A DNA stretch of 64,000 bases. It comes from Otatea glauca. Taxonomy: Eukaryota; Streptophyta; Magnoliopsida; Poales; Poaceae. Of the stretch, positions 1-12,442 are shown in pieces. The stretch lies in assembly GCA_036346275.1 (NCBI GenBank), contig CM070725.1, forward strand, positions 16,606,216 through 16,670,215, read 5' to 3'. Numbering within the stretch: position 1 is the first letter of the stretch; each line of letters opens with the position of its first letter. Below the pieces are notes generated by a model. The model was not told the origin of the DNA, ran no database searches, and saw only the letters and a list, made by a program, of their open reading frames with translations. A program made the position numbers and the translations under genes.

Positions 1-1590
1 AGACGCCAACGGCATCAGCGACTCCGAGCTATACAGCGACTCGGACGAGGTACCCTCCTATGACCAGCTCAATGAAGCTTTCTGCAAATTAGGAAAGTTT
101 CATGCTAGAGCTAAAGCTAGGTGTATGAAGCTAGAGAAGGAAGTTGGTACCTTGACTTGGGAGTTAGCTTCTCTTAGACCTTCTCCCTCCCGAGTCACTG
201 ATGACTGTTGTTTGTGTGATGCCTTGCTTGAGGAGTTAGAGAACCTAAGGACCATACATGATAGTGTGCTTGCTGAACTTGATGGTCTTAGGTTGAAGAA
301 TTCTAGCACTAGTTCTCTTGATGCTATTCCTATTGAGGCTAGTTTTCTTCATGCTCTCTCTACTCCTTCATGTCAAAATTGCCCTAAACTTCTTGATGAA
401 ATTAATGCCATGAGTGAGCACCTTAGGAAGCTTTCTTCTAGAAACGATAAACTTGAAATGCATGCTTCTAAGGACTCAGTTAGCTCATGTGAGAGTTAAG
501 TCACAAGAAAGTTGCTTGCGGTGTGCTGAGATTGAGGGGGACTTGGGTAAAATCCAAGTCAAACTTAGGAAGAAGTTAGAAGACCAAGCCCTTAGGATTA
601 GAAATGCTCCTTTCTTTTCTTGTGATGCCCTCAAGATTGAGGCAGCCATGATGAGGGAGAAAAATGCACGTGCTGAGAGATCTTCTGTTTCTGGTTCTTC
701 TTCTTCTCTTCCCTGTTTTTCTTGTACCTCTTTCTTCCGGGAGTGTGAGTATCTCATGAGTACTCTCGAGAAGTTTGTAGGAGGCAAGAAGGAGCTCAAT
801 CTCATTCTAGACCAATTCAAGATTAGTCAATTCAATCAGGGTATAGGATTTGATTAAGCACGCTAGGGCGCATCCTCCCACTATTGTGCGTGGCTCTAAG
901 AGTGGTGAGATTGTGGTAGCACTCAGGGTGAGTACCCTTGTGTTTAGATCTACTGGGGTTGACCACGGGATCTCTGATCAGAAGGTTGCTCCTCCTGCTA
1001 CTTCTACCGCTAGTAAGGCAAAGTATACATGCACCTTTTGTCAAAAGGATGGACATTTGACACATTTCTGCTTCAGGCGCGCCAAGATCAGAAGGCGTGA
1101 GCATGTTGCTGCCCTTAGGGGTATTCAGGGTTATCCCCAGACTCTGAGTACTCCTAAAGCACACACTGCTTCTAGACAGGTTAGAGAGTCGCCTGTTTTT
1201 GGGCAACGTGCAAGACTTGATTTTCAGGCTGTTCTGTTGAGTTTTAGTCCTGGAGCTGTTTGTGATCAGTTTTTTGCCATCCTCTTGATATTCCTCGTTT
1301 TTCCTATCGAAGTAGATATTAACAGCGTGAGGTGTTTTCTAGTAGGAGATTCAGGCAGCCTAATTGGGATGGCCCGACCTTTGCACCACGGTAGGCCAAC
1401 CAAATTTCAGCTCCTAGATCCTCTGCTATTGTTAGTTCTGATCTCGTAAGGGTTGAGCGTAAGAGAGACGCTAGAGTACAGTCTTCTTCTTTGGCAGGTA
1501 CCTTGAAGCGTCGTGTGATTCAGTATTGGGTTCCCAGGTCTTCTCTTTATCCCAGTACTGAGTCATCTCTTTCTTCTATGACTTGATCAG
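1..1590 (+). pseudogene. Sirevirus (copia) copy 1: distal gag and linker, decayed
   Basis: The window opens inside the gag-linker part of a Ty1/copia element of the Sirevirus group. The same sequence is seen from about 32.08 kb in copy 2. Frames at 125-499 and 414-857 give a Leu/Glu/Lys-rich heptad-like protein, a coiled coil typical of Sirevirus gag. A CX2CX4HX4C zinc knuckle (CTFCQKDGHLTHFC) lies at 1030-1071 and would bind element RNA. Relative to copy 2 about 80 bp are missing near position 494, and several frameshifts break the frame, so no complete protein is possible. The 5' LTR and start of gag lie outside the window. Confidence 0.85.
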
Positions 1591-1599
1591 GTTCGTCGG

Positions 1600-4500
1600 A
1601 TGGGGAACAGAGATGTTTGGATTGTCGACTCCGGTTGTTCTCGTCATATGACCAAAGACTCTCGTTGGTTCTCTTCCCTAGTCCGAGCCCCGGGTGATGA
1701 GTTGATCACTTTTGGGGATGCTTCATCAGGTAGAGTCATTGTTAAGGGTACCATTTGTGTTGGGGACTGGTTACTCCTACGCAGTCAACAGCCTACTGGC
1801 TCGAGTTCGTTCAAGCAAGGAAGCTAGCTTGGCAGCAAGGTCGAGCTCAAAGGATCTGGTCGGGCATGCAGAACCAGTAGTTACCAAGTAAAAGGGGAGA
1901 CTAAAAAGATAGAGTTAAAGTTGAACATGGGTAACAATCTCGGGGCCGTTACCATCTGACTTCACTGTGTGTCATGTCCGAAATTGGCGCCACGCTCCCG
2001 GGAATCCCTCCCGGCCGTTACCGGTAACAGGCTTTAAGATAGAGGTATAAAATCTTACCCCTTGCTCGGGGTAGAAAGGAGAAGAAAGAGGCCATAGCAC
2101 ACGCGACACCAAGAAATAGTGTTCGACCTCGGCTCGAGCACCTCTTGTATTCAACCATAGTGAGTCACTTTCACCCTTCGCCTCTGGGCAAGACTGGAGT
2201 AGAGCTGTTACCCATACTAGGGGCTCGAACCAGTATAACTCCTCGTCTCAACCACTCCCTTCCTCTCACTCTTAACGGTGATCAGAGTTCCTCCCTTCGG
2301 GCGAGCACGGTCTTGGGCTCTGCTCTCACATCACTCTCACCTCCTTCTTGTGGTCAGGCGATCCCGATGTCGACACTTTGCATTAATCAGAATTTCATTC
2401 TTAAGGATGTCGCCTTAGTAAGTAAGCTATAGTATAATTTGCTCTCTGTTTCTCAGAGCTTATCGATGACTCTTTCGAGGTAAGCTTCAAGAGTAGTGCC
2501 TGTAGAATCCTCGATTCTTCAGGAGGGTTAGTTTGCGGGTTTCTAGATATGTTAGAGTCTTTCGTGCTGATTTTTCTGCTTCTTCTGGAGACTCTCTCAG
2601 TTGTTTGATTGCTTTAGAGTCCCGTGATCTCTCCTTCTAGCATAGGAGACTTGGTCACATTGGGTTTGATCATTTGACCCGAGTTAGCAGCCATCATTCG
2701 TCGTTTGCCTAAACTCAAGATGGTCAAAGACTTAGTTTGCTCTCCTTACCGACATGGCAAGATGATGCTGCTTCTCATCCCCCAGTCACAGTTGTGATGA
2801 CTGATGCACCAGGACATCTATTACATATGGACACTATTGATCTAGCTAGAGTGCAGTCAGTGGGTGGGAAGTGGTATGTTCTTGTCATTGTTGATGATTT
2901 TTTGAGGTACTCTTGGGTATTTTTCATAGCCTCGAAGGATGATTCTTTTACCCATTTCAGGGGTTTTGTTCATAGGTTGTCTCTTGAGCTCCCAGGTGCC
3001 CTACGAGCTATACGCAGTGACAATGGCAAGAGTTGAAGAACTCCTATTTTAAGAGTTTCTGTGTGGAGTCTGGTTTAGAGCATTAGTTCTCCTCTCCCTA
3101 CGTCCCTCAACAAAATAGCGTGGAAAGGAAGAACATGACCTTGGTAAAGATGGGCAGAACGATGCTAGACAAGTACAGCACTCCTAGGAAGTTTTGGGCT
3201 GAGGCTATAGCTACTACTTTCCATGTTTCTAATCATGTATTCTTGAGAGCACATTTGCACCGCACTTCTTACGAGTTGAGGTATGGGCGAAAGCCCAATG
3301 TTTCTCATTTTCGTGTGTTTGGTTGCAAGTGTTTCATTTTGAAGTCTGGTAACATGGATTAGTTTGAGTCTCATTCTTCTGATGATATTTTTGTGGGTTA
3401 TTAGACTTCTTCTCGTAGCTATAGGGTCTAGAGTTGTGATGCGCATAGGATCATAGAGACCCGCGAGGTGACCTTTGGTGAGGCTAGCCCAGGAGATAGA
3501 CCTGAAATTTCAGGCTCTTCTTCCACCTCCGAGACCATCTTTGTGGAGGATGAGGATGATGGCGATGATGGTGTTCTACCTGATCCAGTCCCCTCTACAC
3601 CTGAGGTGCCTCCTGTTTCCATTTCTGTACCTCAGGGAGACCAACCCTTGTCTTCTGACTCTCATGCAGCTAGTGGCTCTGATCCTATCTCTTCTTTGTC
3701 TGAAGTAGAGGCCACTTCTGCTTCTGGACCTCCCCACCATATTCAGAGAAATCATCCATCTGATCAGATCATTGGTGATCTATTTGAGCATGTGACGCAC
3801 TCAAAATCAGGCTTATCTTCCTTCTGCCTTCACTCAGCTTTTGTTGCCTCTTTTGAATCGAAGGATGTTTCTCATACATTATCCGATGAGTCTTGGATTA
3901 ATTCTATGCATGAGGATTTAGTAACTTCGAGAGGAACAAGGTTTGGCAGCTTGTTGAGCATCTATTTGGTCATAATGTTATTGGGACCAAGTGGGTGTTC
4001 AAAAACAAACTGAGTGAGGATGGGGTTGTCATAAGAAACAAGGCTAGGCTAGTTGCATAGGCCTTTTCTCAGGTTGAGGGCCTTGATTTTGAGACCTTTG
4101 CCCCTATAGCTACACTAGAGGCGATTAGGATCCTACTTGCATTCTCTGCTTCCAAAGGCTTCAAGCTTTATCAAATGGATGTCAAGAGTGCATTCCTCAA
4201 TGGCTATATTGAGGAAGAGGTTTATCTCAAGAGCAACCTCCAAGATTCGAGAACCCCAAGTTTCTGAGTCATGTATACAAGCTTTCCAAAGCTTTGTATG
4301 GACTCAAGTAGGCCCCCAGAGCATGGTATGAGAGGCTCAAGTCTTATCTTCTCAGCCATGGCTTCAAGATGGACATAGTAGACAAGACTCTGTTCATCAG
4401 ACACCATGAGTCCCATTTTCTTCTCGTCCAGATTTATGTAGATGATATCATTTTTGGTGGCTCATCTTATTCTCTTGTGTCTCAGTTTTCTGACGTGATG

Positions 4501-5383
4501 AGTATAGAGTTTGGGATGAGTATGATGGACGAGTTGAGCTACTTCTTTGGCTTCCAGATCAAGCAGACTCAGGAGTGTACACTCTTGCATCAAGGGAAGT
4601 ACACCCAGGACCTCCTGAGGCGCTTCGACATGTCTGACGGGAAGCCGGTAATGACTCCTGTGGCCACCACTGCTGTTCTCGAGCCAGATGAGGATGGTGA
4701 GCCTGCTGATCAAAAGGAGTTTCGGAGCATGATCGACTCCCTCTTATACCTCACTGCTTTGAGGCAGGACATACATTTTGCTGTGTGTCTGTGCGCTCGA
4801 TTTCAGGCTTCTCCTAAATCTCTCACCGCCAAGCGGTAAAGCGCATCTACATGTACCTTCGCGCAAACACCGATTATGGTATTTGGTACTCTGCTTCTTC
4901 TTATGCATCTCTTGAGCCTTTTCGATCTTGATTTTTTGGTGTAGGATAGATAGGAAGAGCACTTCTGGCACTTGCCAATTCATTGGCACTTCTCTTGTTT
5001 CTTGATTGTCTAGGAAGCAGTCTAGGGTTGCACAGTCCACTACAAAGGCCGAGTATGTTGCTGCAGCGAATTACTATAGTCAGGTGCTCTAGATGTGCTC
5101 GACTCTACGTGACTTTGGGTTAGCAATAGCGAGTGTTCCACTTTTCTGTGACAATACTTCTGCTATTTGCATTGCTAAGAACCCAGTGCAGCGTTCCTGG
5201 ACCAAGCATATTGATGTTAGATATCACTTCCTTAGAGACCATGTGGAGAAGGGGGATATCGCGCTTCAGTTCGTAGAGAGTGACCACTAGATAGCCGATA
5301 TCTTTACCAAGCATTTGGATAGTGCCAGATTTGTTGCCTTGAGGAGTGAGCTTGGAGTCGTGAGCCCTTACGACTTATCGTGA
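1600..5383 (+). pseudogene. Sirevirus copy 1 pol (PR-INT-RT-RH), broken
   Basis: This is copia polyprotein in the order protease, integrase, reverse transcriptase, RNase H. The protease motif WIVDSGCSRHMTKDS is near 1618. Integrase is recognisable at about 2640-3450 (HMDTIDLARVQS, IVDDFLRYSWVFF). The RT motif YVDD is at 4435-4446, and RNase H runs to the TGA at 5381-5383 (TKHIDVRYHFLRDHVEKGD near 5200). A 618-bp solo LTR interrupts the protease at 1758-2375. There are many stops, for example TAG at 4058-4060 and 4309-4311, plus frameshifts, so it is non-functional. Copy 2 at 33.7-36.9 kb is the best internal comparison. Confidence 0.9.
1758..2375 (+). mobile_element. Solo LTR inserted in Sirevirus copy 1
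   Basis: Aligning copy 1 with copy 2 shows an extra 618 bp in the protease region. The insert starts TGTTGGGGAC and ends GTCGACA (TG...CA). It is flanked by ATTTG (1753-1757) and CTTTG (2376-2380), a 5-bp target duplication with one change. A TATA box (TATAAAAT) at 2046-2053 indicates a plus-oriented LTR promoter. There is no internal region, so this is the product of LTR-LTR recombination. The parent family is not otherwise present in the window. Confidence 0.8.
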
Positions 5384-7208
5384 GGAGGAGTTGGTTTGTA
5401 TATTATGTATTATATATTTTTCTTCTAGCACTTATTTTATTTTGCATCTTCTAGGTGTTTATGGGCTTATGTTCTTCTTTTGAGTTCACTTCACTTAGAC
5501 TTCTGGCATGCTTCGCATGGACCTCTCATCTTATGTTTAGGTTGCTATCTTGCGTCATTAGCTGTTCTCTCTACTCTCTAGGATGAGTTCCCTCACAGTC
5601 TTATAAGTCTAGCAGGTGTTGGGCCCCCTGGGTAGACAGGGTCTGTGTGCACTCCTTAGGTGAGATCTAGAGTCAGCTTCCCTATATCAGTCATTGGGGA
5701 AGATGAGAGCGAATCTGAGCCGTAGTGTTCTCTTCTATCTTTTCTATGCTCTACAGCTACCCAGTTTGCGGTTTATCAACTTCTTCTCCTCATTTTGTGT
5801 TTCTGGTTTTGATTGAGTCCATTTGGTCCTTCATTGAGCTTAATTCTGCTAATAACTCAATTTGAACCAGATTTGTACTTAAAATTGATTCACTTGTTGA
5901 GGGGGAGTTTGAGAATCTGCTTCATGCATTGCATATAGATTTCATTTTCTGTTTTATGAGCTTTATCTATTATGCAAATGATTTACTCATCATGCTATAC
6001 ACCATACAACATCATATGAAGAAAATCACTAGCTTATATATGTCCAAGTTCATTTATCTTGCTAAGCTTTTAAAAAAATGAAAATAAGCTTCAAATGGAA
6101 AAACTTGATGAAACATGTTGCTTTTACTTGCTAGGTTTCTTCTCTAGATGTTTATGCCATGATTTGAGAAATGTTGGAGTTCTCTAGAGTCCCTATAGCA
6201 ACTTGGGTAAAACTAGTTATGTTTCATATTTGAGTCCTTCATTTGCTCATAAATCAATTTTCTAACATGAAAATTTAAGCAAAAATGAATCTATTTGTGC
6301 GCATTAGACTCAACACCTTGCATTCACAAGACAGCCTCCCATTGCACTTGGGATGAACATGGAATGCATCGTGTATGACCGAGACCATCCTCTTAAGAGT
6401 TTCTCCTTGAGATGGTCGAATATGGCTTGAGTCAATTGCTTTAAAAAAATTCAATGCAAATAAAAATATATAAGTGGGTAAAGAATGCAAATAATCTCAA
6501 ACATTTGCACCCCGCTATGTCTTTTGTGATCTTAAGGAAACATTTGCATTAAATGAAACATGGGCTAGAAGGACTTTGTATGCACTTTTAGATTCTCCAA
6601 AGTGTTGAGTAGGTTGAACTCTAGGTTTTTCATTTGATCCTTTGAGTGGCTTTGCATATAGTTTTGAAACTAATGCTAAGTGTTGCTCTTGTCAAATCTT
6701 GCTAAAAATGACATATTCAAAACTAAGATTGCTAGCAAAACTTGTTATTTGCACTTAGACATGTCTTAGTTTAGTCCAATTTGAAATTGACTAGCTTGGT
6801 GTCATATCTTGTCATTATGGTCACTTGAATAATTTTCAAAGCTCTTTTAGGATGCATTTCATGCAAACATGGTTAAAGGGGAAGAAAATGCCATCTTGTT
6901 GCCTATATTGCCAAAAGAGGGAGAAAACGTAGAAAAGGCATCCTTAAAAGATAAAAATGTGAATACATCTTGGTTCTTATGATCTTGGTAAAAACTTGCT
7001 AAATCTAAGGATCATAAGCATATTTGGTAAAAAACTTGCTTTTTCCTTGGTTTTGCTCTAGATTTCTTCCTGTGAACTTGGTCATGTCCTTATTTTCTTT
7101 CTCTCTGGACCAAGTTTGATTTTGCCTTCAAATTGCCTTCTTCTTCTTCTTTAAACTCAACTTCATGCCTTTTCGGGTGTTTGTCAATATACTCATCAAG
7201 GAGGAGAT
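5384..7208 (+). other. Sirevirus copy 1 noncoding 3' region with repeated PPT-like boxes
   Basis: This 1.8-kb AT-rich stretch between pol and the 3' LTR has no ORF of note and no env-like gene. It aligns along its length with 36929-38763 of copy 2. A purine box GAGGGGGAG lies at 5899-5907, a degraded version (GAGGAGGAG) just after the pol stop, and a CAAGGAGGAGAT tract abuts the LTR at 7197-7208. The last is the expected polypurine tract for plus-strand priming. Multiple PPT copies here are a known Sirevirus hallmark. Confidence 0.75.
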
Positions 7209-7611
7209 TGAAAGACCATGTGGAGGTCTATCCTTGATGGTGATGAGTAATTGACTGTGTTTTAGCATGAGGTGCATGAGTTTGAGTTTGATTTGAATTG
7301 GATTTTCAAATTAAAGCAATTTGATTTGTGTTTATCTCGAGCGGCTCTACTGGCCTCGAGTATCGCCCTGCAGGCTTATGGTCGAATGATTCGAGTAGAT
7401 TAGTAGATTGATAGTAGACAAAGTTTCGAGTACAAATGTTGCTGGGTCGAGCACTCTACATCAGCTCAACTTGAGTCCTTGGTTTAACCAATTGTCACTC
7501 GATATTGTTTTATCGACTTAGTATCGGGTTGGTCATGTGGTCGATAGACTTGGCATAGTGATTGATAAAGCTGATGCGTTTGTGTCGAGCAAGTCGAGCA
7601 TTTTGTCGATG

Positions 7612-7739
7612 GTCGAGTTACTACTTGAGTGAGGATCCTACTCGATGGTAGCAACTCAATGCGGTCGATACGATGGCCGAGTTTCTACTTGAGCGTGGGT
7701 CCTACTTGATGGTGGCAACTCGATGAAGTCGAGACAGTG
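7612..7739 (+). repeat. Two 64-bp tandem repeats in the U3 of Sirevirus copy 1
   Basis: Units at 7612-7675 and 7676-7739 share the pattern TCGAGTT-CTACTTGAG-GTCCTAC-TCGATGG-AGCAACTC with about a dozen differences. They lie 460-590 bp upstream of the TATA box, where LTR enhancer repeats usually sit. No such repeat is present in the copy 2 LTRs. Confidence 0.75.
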
Positions 7740-8199
7740 GTCGATACTGCTGTTGAACGATGCAATTGGGTGATTATTACATATCTTTTAGCCATTGCTA
7801 TGTGATGTGTTTTCCTTGTCTTTGATGGTTGCAGGACGTCGGGTTTTGATCATGGTGAGGCGGAGGATGACCGGAACTAGGCGAGGAGCGTCAGAGGTCC
7901 AAACGGTTGGGGATCACCGGAAGATGATCGGAGACGGAGTCCGTGCAAGCCAAGAAGGCAAGGAATGGATGAGATGGTAGCTAGACGCAGCTCAGATCGA
8001 TGAAGGCCGTCGGATCGTGGTCTAGTTGATAGGATAGCGGGTCTAGGTAGTGTGCATTGAAAACCGTGCAATAAAACCCGTTATGCGTGGGTTTTGGGTT
8101 AGCCCTTGCATGGCTGTGTGAGTGGGTCAATCCTAGCCCTTGATGGAGTGCTCTAGGATTTAGAGGCTCATCCAAGGGTGGTAGGTGGCCCAAGAGTAG

Positions 8200-8207
8200 T
8201 ATAAATA
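8200..8207 (+). promoter_or_regulatory. TATA box of Sirevirus copy 1 LTR
   Basis: TATAAATA is followed by a G-rich stretch (GAGGGGGAGGGG). The same context occurs at 29824-29831 and 39378-39385 in the copy 2 LTRs, so the position is conserved across three LTRs and marks the probable U3/R boundary. Confidence 0.7.
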
Positions 8208-9133
8208 GAGGGGGAGGGGTAGCCTCCCCTCTTTGAAGGTTTTGAGATTTTTGTGCTCCTTTGAGTTTTGCCCACTTTGTTGTGAGGCTTTGTAAACCTC
8301 CCTTCTAGAAATGAAAGTTTAATCCATTCCTCTCAATTCTGAATTTACTTTCTACATTTACATTATGCTTTAAAATTTAGTCTTTAAATTCCGCAATTTA
8401 CATTCTTGCAATTTACTTTTTGCACATTTGGATTTGCCTCCCCTCCTTCTAAATGCTTGTGGATCTTGTGCTGAGGATGTATGATTGATGGATGAGTCTT
8501 CTTCAGACCATATCCCAATCATCTAGGCAAATCTTGTGTTCTTCTTTGCAAGAAATCGACTTTTTGTCCTTGAGAGGATGATTCTTGGAAGATCGGGTTT
8601 TTAGTGTGCTTGACTTATGTTATAGCTTGCTATGACATGTGGAAAGCCATCTAGGATCATCTTGATCATCAATAACCCACGAGCTAGCTAAGGGCCAAGT
8701 TTTTGTTCTTGAACCTATTTTGTGCACCCTTTCGTAAATTTGAAAAAGGTCAAAACTTTGACGTCGATTCTTGCAATCGCCAGTTGGAATAGGCTCCTGA
8801 CATCCATAAGAAGGTGTCCACAAAGTTTCATTGAGTTTGGATCAGTGGATCAAAAGATTCCTCAATTTTTCTTTTTGAACTCGTGCTGAAATCACTGTTA
8901 GGTGTCCTGTTTTTACTGTAGCTACAGTAAATCCGGTAGTACCGCCCCTACATAGGCGGTAGTGCCGGCCTCAGGCTGAAATTTGTAAAAACTAATTCTT
9001 CCGCCTCTATTTGATACCAAAGTATTTTGGCTTGGTTTCTTTGGGTGAAAAATTGCATTTGTGATCTTCTTTGAAAGATAAAATTTAAATTGGGATCATC
9101 CACCCCCCCTCTGATAGCCATCTCGATCCTTCA

Positions 9134-10741
9134 ACTTGTGGTTATATGTTTATCCCAATTCAATAGCTTACAAGGTCAAGTCTTCAACTAACCGATGCAA
9201 GACTTTCAATCTATTTGTTCACACCAATCACCATCCCAGCTTCACACAGACCAACCCGACACATAGCCTTTTGCCACTTGCCTCAATCTGAATCATTTAC
9301 CACACCAATTGATTATCATGCAACACATGGCATCAATATCATCCATCCTGTGACAACACATGACATGCACTTTTCATAAATATCTTCCATAGATAATTAG
9401 TCATTTTTGAATATGCACTTCAAAATGATATTAATAATCCATTGCATGGCTAAGCATACTAACATGTTCTAAACTAACCCACGTTGGTGATATATTAGTG
9501 ACCAACTATTAATTATCCAATCCTGACGTGACAAATGATCATGTCATAGCAAATGATAAGATATGTATAATCCAAGTAGGTTGCATAACAAATTCCCAAA
9601 ATAATTAAATAGTTGATAATTTGAACTGGCATGCAATAATTTGAAAAAAAATACCTTTTCGTAAAACTGGGTTCAATATGATCAAAGCACAACTTGTCTT
9701 GAAAAAAATCCTAGTCTTGATCTTCAGTCAACTCTTCTCTTTGGAAGCTCCCAACACTTCAATGTCTAAGCGAAACTATCAATGAAAAGTAAATAAATTT
9801 AAACCAAAGGTAGAAACAAACTCCAAAAATCAAATAAAATATACTGAAATTAAATATACTGAAATTAAAGGCTCTATTTTAGATGAATTTAGAAATTTGA
9901 ATGGACTCAATCAGAGCTCGTATGAAAGAGAACAAGCTCTCAGAAGATTTATCGGACAAATAAATCTTAGAAATTGAGAGAGAAAAAGAATATTCCGATA
10001 ATATTCATCTCTGAGACACTAAGAAGTGGGCCTAGGGAATATTCTGAATTTATTTTATATTTTTTGGTATTTAATAAAATAACTAGTAACTGACATGTGG
10101 GTCCTCGATCTATAAACCGGGTCCATAAACAAGGTGCATGGTCTACGGTGAACTCAATGCATAGCAAAATACTCTGACAAGTGAGTCCCATGTGTCATAG
10201 ATATGGCTCACGGTAGACTAAATATACATGGATCCAATTTGGGGATAGGTTGAGGTAAAGCTGGCTTAGGATTGATGTGGCTAACACGTTGGTTAACGAC
10301 TCCAGGGATGTTGACGGTGACGAACAATGGCAAACAATATGGTATAGATAATGAAAATGGAGACTCAACGATGGTTGAATATGGTGAAGAAATTTGATGG
10401 TGGTGCTACAAATATCTCTAGATCTTGGCTCAACAGCGACAAGACTCAATGGCTAGGATGCACTACTTATATCGGTTTCGACGTGCATATATCGTAGAAT
10501 ACATCGTAGAAATGGTGGCATGCGCAACATGGACATAGATTTCGTTGTGGAGGCAAAGAATAATGAGCTTGACAGGTTTGGGCTGTGGCCCGGAGATGGG
10601 CCAAGAAGCACATGGTTTGGCGTACCAGGCCAGGAAAAGAGATTGGGCCAGCGGCTTGGGCTTCGGCCCAGGAGCCATTTCTAGTATTTTAATTACTTTT
10701 ATTTTTATAAAATACATAAAATATAAAAGAGCTCAAATAAA
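9134..10741. other. Unassigned AT-rich stretch between copy 1 and element M
   Basis: No gene is visible. A 15-bp unit (ATATACTGAAATTAA) is doubled near 9840-9868. The part at 10460-10740 is rich in GGCC/GGGCC and, on the minus strand, abuts the abrupt end of element M RNase H at about 10742. It may be flanking sequence of a deletion or part of another LTR. I could not find a partner copy in the window. Confidence 0.4.
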
Positions 10742-12240
10742 ATAGAAAATATTAAGATCTGACTGAGTGAAAATATACTTCAGACTCTTGTGGTCTGTAA
10801 AGATCTCACAATGATTACCAATGATATAATGATGTTACAACTTCAAAGCTTGCTCTACGGTAGCTAACTCTAAATCATGCATTGGATACTTATCTTCATG
10901 CGGTCTCAGTTGCCTCGAAGCATAGGCTACGACCTTGTCTTTTTTTTGCATCAACACACAACCAAATTCTTGACATGAAGCATCACAGTAGACACCAAAA
11001 CTACTCTGAATATCTAGTAGTACTAATACCAGCGCTGAAGTCAAATGTTTCTTCAACTCCTGAAAACTCTTATCACACTCTAGTGTCCAAGCAAACTTCT
11101 TTTCTTTATTTGGCAACTCTGTGAGCGGTCTAGCAGCAATCGAAAATATTTCTATGAGTAAATTATAATATCCTACCATTCCAAGGAAACTGCAAATCTG
11201 GATTACTGACTTTGATTGCTCCCAATGCAAACTAGATTCAACTTTGCTTGGATCAACAGTTACTCCTATAGTAGTCATCACATCATCAAAGAATTTAACT
11301 TTTTTCTTCCAAAAGTTACACTTACTGACCTTGGCATACAACTAATTCCCTTGATGTCTTTCGAGCGCCCATCTCATATACTCTGCATGTTCTTCTTCAG
11401 TCTTGGAGTAGACACAGATATCATCAATGAACACAATCATGAGTTTGTCCAATATTCCGTGAAAACCTTGTTCATCATGTTCATAAAATAAGCACGATAT
11501 TGGTCAATCCAAAAATAATGACCGTGAACTCATAGTATCCATATCGAGTTGAAAATAAAGTCTTAGGCACATCTTCTAAGTGAATCTTCAATTGGTGATA
11601 TCCTGATCAAAGATCAATATTGGAGAACACTCCATCTCCTCTCAACTAATCAAATAGATCATCGATCCTAAGAAGCGGATACTTATTATTGATTTTTACT
11701 TCAATTAGCAAGCGATAATAAATGCACATTCTCATGCTTCCATATTTCTTTCTAACAAACAGGATTGGTGCTCCCCACAATGATGAACTACGTCTCACAA
11801 AACCTTTTTGTATAAGCTCTCTGATCTGCTAATTCATTGATAGGCATCTGATACGATCTCTTGGCTATCGGGGCAATACTGGATACTAAGTCAATGACAA
11901 ACTCAATATCCTGATCTTGCAAAATTTCAGGTAGATCCTTAGGAAAAACATCACGGTATTCCCGAACCACAGATACATCCTCTAAATTGATATCCATCAC
12001 ACTATTGACCATCACAAACCACAGTGGTTTGAAACTCCACCTTCTTGCCTGGAGACTCTCCGCGGTTATAGCTCTTCGACCACAATCTAGGATAGCCTTA
12101 TACTTTGACAACCAATCTATTTCTAGAATAACATCTAGGGTCTATGTAACCAATATGATGAGATTTGCCACGAACTCTATCCCATCTATAAGCAATTAAC
12201 TCCTAAGTAACCTAGTTTAAACTTAATTTATGATGCAGGG
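10742..12240 (-). pseudogene. Element M (Tekay-like gypsy) pol: protease end, RT, RNase H, truncated
   Basis: Minus-strand Ty3/gypsy polymerase. In reading order, 12111-11788 gives the protease-RT linker (VFPKDLPEILQDQDIEFVID). The RT catalytic motif FIDD is at 11417-11431 inside VFIDDICVYSK. Then 11341-10835 gives the RT thumb and RNase H (CNFWKKKVKFF, VYCDASCQEFGCVLMQ, VAYASRQLRPHEDKYPMHD). Homology continues to about 10742 (EIFTDHKSLKYIFTQ) and stops abruptly: the rest of RNase H and all integrase are missing. The motif spacing fits the Del/Tekay chromovirus lineage. Frameshifts and stops make it dead. Its gag lies beyond the inserted element T. Confidence 0.85.
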
Positions 12241-12442
12241 GGATTGAACCAACAGGGTATGCATAAGGTTCATAATATCCACATCCTTACACTTATCCTC
12301 AAGGATAAGGGTCTGGAAAAGTATGGGTGATCAACCCAACTTGAACTCCAAAGTTTAGTCCCTTTAGGATAAGACTGTATTGCTTTGTCATTGGCAACAT
12401 TCTCAAGTGCATAATGACCAAGCTTAGTGAACTTATTTAGAT
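12241..12442 (-). pseudogene. Element M gag, C-terminal remnant
   Basis: Minus-strand translation near 12430-12370 gives FTKLGHYALENVANDKAIQ, which resembles a gypsy gag zinc knuckle (C-X2-C-X4-H-X4-C) whose cysteines have been lost. It sits upstream of the element M RT and stops at the TAGAT duplication of element T. The N-terminal part of this gag resumes at 24152. Coding capacity is destroyed. Confidence 0.5.

Larger units (their letters stand above)
7209..9133 (+). mobile_element. 3' LTR of Sirevirus copy 1
   Basis: The LTR starts TGAAAGACCATGTGGAGG directly after the polypurine tract and ends GATCCTTCA. It is 1925 bp and matches the copy 2 LTRs (29210-30909 and 38764-40459) at both ends. 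Copy 1 has a different, longer U3 (about 7330-7760) rich in TCGA, so the two belong to different subfamilies. The 3' flank is ACTTG; the matching 5' flank lies outside the window. Confidence 0.85.

Noticed and set aside
5384..7208. An env-like gene as in some Sireviruses
   Set aside because: No ORF with a signal peptide or membrane segments exists in either copy. The only frame of note (6275-6490 minus) is short and not conserved in copy 2.
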